Shown piece after piece: positions 30,385 to 35,877 of a DNA stretch of 35,877 nucleotides. Position 1 is the stretch's first letter, and each line of letters begins with the position of its first letter. The notes under the pieces were generated by a model. It was not told the origin of the DNA. It made no database searches and worked only from the letters and a program-made list of their open reading frames with translations. Origin of the DNA: Verrucomicrobiota bacterium (GTDB taxonomy: Bacteria; Verrucomicrobiota; Verrucomicrobiia; Opitutales; Opitutaceae); the NCBI GenBank assembly GCA_026398135.1, contig JAPLTN010000051.1, positions 1 through 35,877 on the forward strand. The letters run 5' to 3'. The translations under genes were made by a program, and so were the position numbers.

Positions 30385-31214
30385 CTTAGGTCGAAGTAGC
30401 GGGCCTGGATGGCGCGGCGCAGCGGTTCGGAGCCGAGGCGGGCGAGGAGCGGGGCGAGGCGGGCTTGAAAAAAGGAACCCGAGCGCACGATGCCGGAGCG
30501 GCCGCGACGTAGGGCCCGAACGAGATCTTCGGCGGCGACATCCACGGTGGGGGCGTCGTCGTGCATCGCCTCGAAGCGCCGCCAGACGCGGGCCCAACGA
30601 GGGGCGGGCGGCTCGGCGGTGCCGGGGCTTTGCACGACGGCGGTGTTGAAGGGGGTGCGGAAATCGCCGGGGCGAAAGTCCACCACGGATACGCCGGTGC
30701 CGGCGAGTTCGTAGGCGAGGCTGAGGCTCCAGGCGGAGAGGCCGGCTTTGGCGGCGTTGTAGCCGCTCATGCCGGGGATGGGGAACTCGACCGCAAGGGA
30801 GCTGATGTTGACCAGTGCGCCGCGGCCGCGGGCGCGCATGGCGGGCAGGGCGAGCAGGGAAAGGCGGAGGGTTTGGGTGAGCAGGGCGTCGAGCTGGGCG
30901 GCCCAGATGGGGAAGGGCTGGCTCTCGACCGGGCCGAAGACGCCGTAGCCGGCGTTGTTGATTAAGAGATCGAAACCGCCGCCGGCCTCGGTCTGGGCCT
31001 GGGTGAAGGCGGCGGCGGCGTCGTCGCCTTGGGCGAGATCGAGTGAGACGGGGTGGAAACCGGGGCGGGCGGGCAGGCGGGAGGCGTCGCGGGCGGTGCC
31101 CCAGACCTCCACGCCCTCGGCGAGCAGGCGGGTGGTGAAGGCCGCGCCGAGGCCGCTGCTGGCGCCGGTGATGAAGGCGCGCGGGTAACGCTCGGCGAGG
31201 GGGCGGGCGGGCAT
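30381..31214 (-). CDS. Short-chain dehydrogenase/reductase
   Basis: The 277-residue protein is a classical SDR: cofactor motif GASSGLGAA (residues 17-25), NNAG (about 87-90), catalytic Ser in NISSL and the YxxxK motif YNAAK, followed by PGDFRTPF. It lies 6 bases after the ketoacyl synthase gene and overlaps the glycosyltransferase start. It might act as the ketoreductase of this acyl operon, but the sequence resembles generic SDRs, not FabG. NAD versus NADP preference cannot be settled by eye. Confidence 0.9.
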   Translation of the reverse strand: MPARPLAERYPRAFITGASSGLGAAFTTRLLAEGVEVWGTARDASRLPARPGFHPVSLDLAQGDDAAAAFTQAQTEAGGGFDLLINNAGYGVFGPVESQPFPIWAAQLDALLTQTLRLSLLALPAMRARGRGALVNISSLAVEFPIPGMSGYNAAKAGLSAWSLSLAYELAGTGVSVVDFRPGDFRTPFNTAVVQSPGTAEPPAPRWARVWRRFEAMHDDAPTVDVAAEDLVRALRRGRSGIVRSGSFFQARLAPLLARLGSEPLRRAIQARYFDLR

Positions 31215-31220
31215 GGCGGC

Positions 31221-32483
31221 CTAGACGACGCGGGAGAAGGCCACGGCGACGTTGGCCCCGCCGAAGCCGCTGCTGTTGTTGAGCACGGTGCGCAAGGAGG
31301 CGGACTCGGTGGTGCGGGGGATGTTCAGGCCGGCGGCGACGGGGTCGAGTTTGGCGATATGGGCGGAGCCGGGGATGAAGCCGCGTTTGAGGGCGAGGGC
31401 GCAGAAGGCGCTTTCCATCGCGCCGGCGAGGGAGAGGCCGTGGCCGGTGAGGGCCTTGGTGCTGCTCACGGCCACGCGGGCGGCCTCGTGCCCGAGCACG
31501 GTGTGAAGGGCGCGGCACTCGGAGGCGTCGCCGATGGGGGTGGAGGTGGCGTGGGCGTTGACGTAATCGAGATCGGCGGGGGTGAGGCGGCTGGCGGCGA
31601 GGCAGCGGCGCATGGCGGAGGCGAGGCCGAGGCCCTCGGGGTGGGACATGGCGACGTTGTGGCCGTCGGAGGCCTGGCCCCAGCCGAGGATTTCGCAGTA
31701 GGGCTGGACGCCGCGGCGGAGGACCTCGGCTTCGCTTTCGAGCACGAGGACCACGCCGCCGCCGGTGCCGACGAAGCCGTCGCGCGCGGCGTCGAAGGGG
31801 CGGGAGGCGGTGGCGGGGTCGGGGTTGAGGGAAAGGGCCCGCATGGAGGCGAAGGGCAGGATGGTCTCGACGTTGCCGTCCTCGGCACCGACCACGAACA
31901 TGCGGTCCTGGCGGCCGAGGGCGATGTCATCGACGGCGAAGCCGAGGGCGTGGGCGGAGGAGGCGCAGGCGGAGGCGAAGCCGGTGGAGGAGCCCTTGAT
32001 TTTCCAATGGGCGACGAGGTTGAACTGGACCGCGCCGGCGATGCTGGCGACGACGGCGAGCGGGGGGCAGCGCATGACGCCGTGCTGGTGCATGCGCTGG
32101 ATGTTGGCGGCGAGCAGGCGGGGCGAGCCGGCGGAGGCGGCGTAGAGGCCGGTCTGGTCGTTGGAGACGTCGGCGGGGGCGAGGCGGGCGTCGGCGATGG
32201 CCTGTTGCAGGGCGCAGGAGGCGTAGAGCACGTGGGGGCTCATGCTGCGCAGGAGTTCGCGTTTGAAGGCGTAGCCGGCGGGCAGGGTCCATTCCTCGGG
32301 GTCGTTGGAGATGGTGTCGAAGCCTTTGACCGTGCCGGAGACTTTGACCGGGATGCCGGCGGCGGCGAAGGGGGCGTAGGGCTCGATGCCGTGGCGCAGG
32401 TCGCGCAGGTTGCGCTCCACGGTGGCGGAGTCGTTGCCGATGCTGGTGATGAAGCCTAAACCGGTGACAAAAACGCGGGCCAT
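31221..32483 (-). CDS. Beta-ketoacyl-ACP synthase (KAS II-like)
   Basis: The 420-residue condensing enzyme has an intact Cys-His-His triad: C173 in SACASSAHAL, H311 in HATSTPIGD and H348 in STKALTGHGLSLAG (with K343). It extends acyl-ACP chains by two carbons with malonyl-ACP. ATG 32483 (MARVFVTGLGF) is chosen because the upstream frame extension is unlike the family. It is the third gene of a run ACP-dehydratase-KS-SDR-GT. It may supply a dedicated acyl or polyene chain rather than bulk fatty acids. Confidence 0.93.
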   Translation of the reverse strand: MARVFVTGLGFITSIGNDSATVERNLRDLRHGIEPYAPFAAAGIPVKVSGTVKGFDTISNDPEEWTLPAGYAFKRELLRSMSPHVLYASCALQQAIADARLAPADVSNDQTGLYAASAGSPRLLAANIQRMHQHGVMRCPPLAVVASIAGAVQFNLVAHWKIKGSSTGFASACASSAHALGFAVDDIALGRQDRMFVVGAEDGNVETILPFASMRALSLNPDPATASRPFDAARDGFVGTGGGVVLVLESEAEVLRRGVQPYCEILGWGQASDGHNVAMSHPEGLGLASAMRRCLAASRLTPADLDYVNAHATSTPIGDASECRALHTVLGHEAARVAVSSTKALTGHGLSLAGAMESAFCALALKRGFIPGSAHIAKLDPVAAGLNIPRTTESASLRTVLNNSSGFGGANVAVAFSRVV

Positions 32484-32535
32484 TTGCGGGCAGTGAGCGG
32501 CAAAGTGAGGGGGCGGGGAAGCCCTTTTTCGCGAC

Positions 32536-33009
32536 TTATGCCGAGGCGGGGCCGAAGGTGAGGGTGATCTCTTCGGCACCGACGGCTTTCTGGCCGCCGA
32601 CGCGGATGACGCCTTCAAGCACGGCGAGGGGGGCTTTGATGCGGCGCGGTTTGATCGAGAGCTCCAGAATGTCGCCGGGGCGGCAGACGCGGTGGCAGCG
32701 CACGCCGTCGCAGGAGGCGAAGAAAATCGTGGCGGGGTCGATCGGGCCGGTGGCGGCGGATTCGGGCAGGCCGGTGAGCAGGTAAAATACGCCGAGCTGA
32801 CCGAGGGCTTCCAGCATCACGGAGGCGGGCATGATGGGGTTGCCCTTAAAATGACCGGCGAGAAAAAACTCCTGTCCGGTGATGGTGTAGCGGCCTTGGG
32901 CGCCGGAGGGGCCGACGGTGGCTTCGTCCAGAAACATGAACGGCGGCGCGATCGGCATGCGCGCCAAGATCGCTTCAGTCGGGAAAAAAACCGGTGCGGC
33001 GGGCTCCAC
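32536..33009 (-). CDS. 3-hydroxyacyl-ACP dehydratase-like hotdog protein
   Basis: The 157-residue protein has a FabZ/FabA-type active-site helix, AGHFKGNPIMPASVMLEALG, with catalytic His53 and Glu67. The PPFMFLDEA segment near residue 23 is typical of FabZ. It would dehydrate 3-hydroxyacyl-ACP made by the neighbouring enzymes. It starts 11 bases after the acyl carrier protein gene and ends 52 bases before the ketoacyl synthase start. Confidence 0.9.
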   Translation of the reverse strand: MEPAAPVFFPTEAILARMPIAPPFMFLDEATVGPSGAQGRYTITGQEFFLAGHFKGNPIMPASVMLEALGQLGVFYLLTGLPESAATGPIDPATIFFASCDGVRCHRVCRPGDILELSIKPRRIKAPLAVLEGVIRVGGQKAVGAEEITLTFGPASA

Positions 33010-33020
33010 GTAGCGGGCGC

Positions 33021-33458
33021 TTAGGCTTGAGCGGCGGCGGCTGGATGGTCGCCGACCGGGGAAGCGGGGGAGGCATCCAGGCCGGCGGCCTTGCGGTCGA
33101 TGAAGGTGCGGATGTCGCCGACGGTGAGCAGGCCGCGCAGCTCGTCGTTGGAGATGGTGAGGCCGACGACCTCTTCCACCAACATCACGATTTCCATCAT
33201 GGTGAGGGAGTCGAGTCCGAGGTCTTCAACGAGACGCAGGTCTTCTCCAGCTTCGGTGAGTTTGGCACGGAGTTCGGGGTCCACGTAGCGCTCGATGATG
33301 CCGACCACCACGGGCAGGGTGTGGGCGGGGGCTTTGGTTTGCCGGTAGGCCAAGGCGGCCTGAATGGTCTGCTCGGAGCAACGCCGCAAACTGTCGCGCA
33401 ACTGCGCTTCGGTAACTTGATCGGGGGCGGTGGAGGAGGTTTCAGGAGGCTGTGACAT
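33021..33458 (-). CDS. Acyl carrier protein with N-terminal extension
   Basis: The 145-residue protein contains an ACP domain from about residue 48 to 118, with the phosphopantetheine serine S84 in EDLGLDSLTMMEI. An N-terminal part of about 45 residues (QVTEAQLRDSLRRCSEQTIQ) and a C-terminal Ala/Pro-rich tail make it roughly twice the size of AcpP. It is the first gene of the minus-strand operon and is divergent from the GT4 gene at 33603. The extension may select a specific partner; this is inference. Confidence 0.88.
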   Translation of the reverse strand: MSQPPETSSTAPDQVTEAQLRDSLRRCSEQTIQAALAYRQTKAPAHTLPVVVGIIERYVDPELRAKLTEAGEDLRLVEDLGLDSLTMMEIVMLVEEVVGLTISNDELRGLLTVGDIRTFIDRKAAGLDASPASPVGDHPAAAAQA

Positions 33459-33602
33459 CTCGGTAAAAGCGGCTAGTATGCAAAATTAAGAGAAGAAAGC
33501 ACGGTTCATTCCGGCCAAGACAAATATTCATACTTTTGCGAGGGGTGTGTTTATCTGCTTGCGGCTTTCGTTGCGGGTTTCGGTGTTTTTGGGGCTTCGT
33601 CC
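33459..33602. promoter_or_regulatory. Divergent promoter region between the acyl operon and the GT4 pair
   Basis: This 144-base gap separates two divergent transcription units and contains a local AT-rich patch (about 33476-33540) in otherwise G+C-rich DNA. That is where promoters for both directions should lie. I could not assign convincing -35 and -10 boxes with proper spacing on either strand, and no operator palindrome is evident. Confidence 0.45.
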
Positions 33603-34766
33603 ATGGCCCGCACTGGTTTTCCTTTGTTTATCTTAACGCATGAGTTCTTCCCCAAGCGGGGCGGGATTGCGACGTTTACGGAAGAGATGGCGCGGGCGGC
33701 GGTGGAGTTAGGGCATGAGGTGGAAGTCTGGGCGCAGCAGACGACGCGCCCGGATGATGCTGCGGAGTGGCCGTTTAAGATTCGACGGTTGGAGCTGCGG
33801 GGATCGCACGGATGGCGGTGTTGTCTGGCGCATGCGCGGCAGTTGGTGCGGGCGCGGCGGCAGTTGCGCCGGGCGCAGGTCTATCTTTGCGAACCGGGGC
33901 CGATGCTGGCGATGATGCCTCTGCTGTCGTTTCGTACCTTCCGACCGAGAAATCTTACGTTAACCTTTCATGGTTCGGAGATTTTGCGGCTGCATGCCAA
34001 TCCGCTGGCGCGGGTGATGACGCGACGCTTGATCGCTCATGCGGAGCGGGTGAGTGTATTGACCGGTTATACGGAAAAAATTCTTCTGGAACGGTTTCCC
34101 GAAGCGGCGACCAAGATTTTTCGCACCCCGGGGGCCTTGCGGGCTGGTTTCGGAACGCGGGCGGCGGAAGAGCGGGCTCCGGCGGAAGGGCGGCGTTTGG
34201 TGGTGTTGACGGTGGGGCGGCTGCATCCGCGCAAGGGGCAACTGGATACCTTGGAGGCGCTGCGGGCGCTGCCTTCCGAGTTGCGGGCGCGGGTGGAGTA
34301 TCGACTGGTCGGCACCGCATCTCGTCCGGCTTATGAAGGGCGCTTGCGCGAGGCGGCGGCACAGGCGGATTTCCCGGTGGTTTTTTTGGGGGATGTTTCC
34401 GATGAAAACCTGGAGTCGGTTTATGCGGCGGCGGATATCTTCGCGCTGACGAGTATCGACCATGGCCATAGTGTGGAAGGGTTTGGGTTGGTGTATTTGG
34501 AGGCCTCGGCGCACGGGTTGCCGGTGGTGGCTCACCGGGTGGGCGGGGTGCCGGAGGCGGTGGAAGACGAGGTAACCGGGTTGTTGGTGGCGCCGCATCG
34601 GCGGGCGGAACTGACTGGGGCCTTTGCGCGTTTGTTGGAGGATAAGGCGTTGCGGGAGAGATTGGGCGCGGCGGGGCCGGAGTGGGCGCGGCGGCATACG
34701 TGGGAGCACTCGGCGCGTCTGTTGTTTGGCACGACCGAAGAGGCGGCGCTGTCTTTGGGCGAATGA
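33603..34766 (+). CDS. GT4-family glycosyltransferase
   Basis: The 387-residue GT-B enzyme has an acceptor domain starting LFILTHEFFPKRGGIATFTE, with the glycine-rich loop common in PimA/PimB-like GT4 proteins. LTFHGSEILRL follows near residue 122. The donor domain starts near residue 199 (LVVLTVGRLHPRKGQLDTLE) and has the donor-binding HSVEGFGLVYLEASAHGLPV with the E-x7-E pattern. It probably acts on a lipid acceptor at the cytoplasmic membrane. Its stop overlaps the next start (ATGA), so both glycosyltransferases should be made together. Confidence 0.92.
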   Translation: MARTGFPLFILTHEFFPKRGGIATFTEEMARAAVELGHEVEVWAQQTTRPDDAAEWPFKIRRLELRGSHGWRCCLAHARQLVRARRQLRRAQVYLCEPGPMLAMMPLLSFRTFRPRNLTLTFHGSEILRLHANPLARVMTRRLIAHAERVSVLTGYTEKILLERFPEAATKIFRTPGALRAGFGTRAAEERAPAEGRRLVVLTVGRLHPRKGQLDTLEALRALPSELRARVEYRLVGTASRPAYEGRLREAAAQADFPVVFLGDVSDENLESVYAAADIFALTSIDHGHSVEGFGLVYLEASAHGLPVVAHRVGGVPEAVEDEVTGLLVAPHRRAELTGAFARLLEDKALRERLGAAGPEWARRHTWEHSARLLFGTTEEAALSLGE

Positions 34767-35877
34767 GTGCGTTACGTATCCGGATCGTGCAGGACGTGTT
34801 GCGTAGCGGGGGCACGGAGCGGCAGACGGTGTTGCTGGCGCAGGCGTTTCGTGCTGCCGGGCATGATGTCGGGGTGATCACTTTTCGGCCCGGCGGAGTG
34901 CTGGCGGGGACACTCGCGCCAGTGTCGGCCACTGCGTTGCAACCCTTTGATCTGGGTTTGAATTGGTTTGCGCCGGGTTTGGTACGGACTCTGCGCCGCG
35001 AGTGCCCTGACGTGGTGCTTCTCATGGGCCGCATGGCCAACAGCTACGGAGCGCGGTTGGTTGCTGCGCTTCCCGGGACTGTGGTGGTGGGCACGATGCG
35101 CACGGGCAAGGCGCTGCCGCGCGGGTTCCGGCGGAGTTTAAGCAAAGTAGCTCATGTCGTGGCAAATAGCGCGGAATCAGCGCGGGTTTTAATGGAGCGA
35201 TATGGAATGGGGCCGGAACGGGTAAGTGTGATTCACAACGCGTTGGTGTTTCCCCCCGGCGGCCAGGTTGGGACGGTTGGAGCGGGAGCGGGTCGAACGG
35301 CGGAGGGGGAGGCTTTGCGCCGGGCCGGGGGCGTGGGGGGCGGCTCGGTGGTTTTGTTGTGCGTGGGCATGTTTCGGGTGGAAAAAAACCAACGCGCCCT
35401 GATTGAGGCGGCGGCGCGCGTGTCGGCGACCGGGGTGGATTGGCGGCTCTGGTTTGTCGGGGAAGGACCGGAACGCGTCGGCTGTACCGCGTTGGCGGAG
35501 CGGTTGGGTTTGGCGGAGCGGGTGAAGTTTTTTGGGTTTCAGGCCGATCCGCGGCCTTTTTATGAGGCGGCGGATTTGGCGATTCTGGCTTCACGGGCCG
35601 AGTCGTTGTCGAATTTCCTGATCGAAGCGCAGGCCCATGGTTTGCCGGTGGTCGCCGCCCGTGCCGCCGGAGTGGATGAGTGCATCGAAGACGGGGTGAC
35701 GGGTATCTTGGTTCCGGCTGACGATACGGGGGCTTTGGCCGCTGCGCTCACGCGCTATCTCGTTGATCCGGCGGCGCGGGTCGCCGCCGCCAGGGCCGCC
35801 GCGAAGTTTGCCCGGAGGGTGTTTGCGCCGGCCGAACGGGCGCGGGATTACCTGGCTCTGTTTACCCGGCTGCGCGG
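34763..35877 (+). CDS. GT4-family glycosyltransferase, 3' end outside the window
   Basis: The frame starts at ATG 34763, overlapping the previous stop, and remains open to the window edge with 371 codons visible. It begins MSALRIRIVQDVLRSGGTER, a GT4 acceptor-domain start. Later segments are VVANSAESARVLMERYGM, the donor-domain start VVLLCVGMFRVEKNQRALIE, FVGEGPER and the donor-binding SRAESLSNFLIEAQAHGLPV, which carries the conserved glutamates. Almost the whole family length is present, so only a short C-terminal part is missing. With the previous gene it forms a coupled pair, likely acting in sequence on one glycan. Confidence 0.9.
   Translation, partial: MSALRIRIVQDVLRSGGTERQTVLLAQAFRAAGHDVGVITFRPGGVLAGTLAPVSATALQPFDLGLNWFAPGLVRTLRRECPDVVLLMGRMANSYGARLVAALPGTVVVGTMRTGKALPRGFRRSLSKVAHVVANSAESARVLMERYGMGPERVSVIHNALVFPPGGQVGTVGAGAGRTAEGEALRRAGGVGGGSVVLLCVGMFRVEKNQRALIEAAARVSATGVDWRLWFVGEGPERVGCTALAERLGLAERVKFFGFQADPRPFYEAADLAILASRAESLSNFLIEAQAHGLPVVAARAAGVDECIEDGVTGILVPADDTGALAAALTRYLVDPAARVAAARAAAKFARRVFAPAERARDYLALFTRLR

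Noticed and set aside
30385-31518. Upstream extension of the glycosyltransferase frame suggesting a 780-residue fusion.
   Set aside because: The extension is Arg/Pro low-complexity sequence lying over the SDR gene in another frame. The ATG at 30384 with a 4-base overlap is a normal start.
31053-32459. Plus-strand frame of 468 codons opposite the ketoacyl synthase.
   Set aside because: Gly/Ala/Glu-rich shadow of an intact condensing enzyme with its full catalytic triad.
1-35877. tRNA, rRNA, tmRNA or known riboswitch genes.
   Set aside because: I found no cloverleaf-like sequences with CCA-proximal arms, no rRNA-like conserved words and no recognisable riboswitch core in the intergenic regions.

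Overview
The window looks like part of a chromosome from a Verrucomicrobiota bacterium, most likely related to Opitutaceae. This placement is an inference from G+C-rich coding sequence, a TolC-dependent ABC exporter beside several polysaccharide-degrading enzymes (BglX-like GH3, a heparinase II/III-like protein, a putative clan-A glycosidase), a stand-alone S23-type four-helix-bundle protein, and intergenic repeats of the form GCGAAGGACGCGAAGTTACG. I see no rRNA, tRNA, CRISPR array, transposase or phage gene.

Layout. (1) Positions 1-4164 are visibly AT-rich and carry the end of a surface-glycan locus: a GtrA-like membrane protein cut by the window edge, a UDP-glucose 6-dehydrogenase of the animal/plant type, a small unknown protein, a GT2 and a GT4 glycosyltransferase. 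(2) A minus-strand AAA/DUF4143 ATPase (4417-5580) sits between direct copies of an intergenic repeat. (3) Positions 5850-11003 encode a complete exporter (TolC-like outer-membrane factor, membrane-fusion protein, FtsX-type permease, ATPase). This run is interrupted twice by units bounded by imperfect inverted repeats. One contains the four-helix-bundle gene and the other contains no gene. (4) Positions 11070-15121 hold a nucleotidyltransferase-like gene with a small overlapping partner, an alpha-oxoamine synthase, a small membrane protein and a heparinase-like exported enzyme. (5) YhbY and RsgA (15197-16637) are ribosome-biogenesis genes converging on a minus-strand group apt, 2-hydroxyacid dehydrogenase and bglX. 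(6) A glycosidase-like protein and a flavin reductase follow on the minus strand. A Mpv17-like membrane protein, DsbD, a Fpg/MutM-family glycosylase, a collapsed SGNH hydrolase, TlyA and NAD kinase follow on the plus strand. (7) A five-gene minus-strand operon (33458 down to 29176) encodes an acyl carrier protein, a hotdog dehydratase, a ketoacyl synthase, a short-chain dehydrogenase and a GT4 glycosyltransferase. Divergent from it are two translationally coupled GT4 genes, the second running off the window.

The least explained content is in the non-coding DNA. One family of short repeats, built on CTDGTAGAGCTRGTAAK, brackets the four-helix-bundle gene in inverted orientation, occurs as an empty inverted pair 1.3 kb further on, and recurs elsewhere. 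A second family consists of palindromes with an invariant GTAACC-N5-GGTTAC core (four copies in two pairs), two of them perfect palindromes of 37 and 47 bases. A third family flanks the ATPase gene. I regard the four-helix-bundle gene plus its inverted repeats as the best candidate for an undescribed small mobile or repeat-associated system, but mobility itself is not shown by this sequence.
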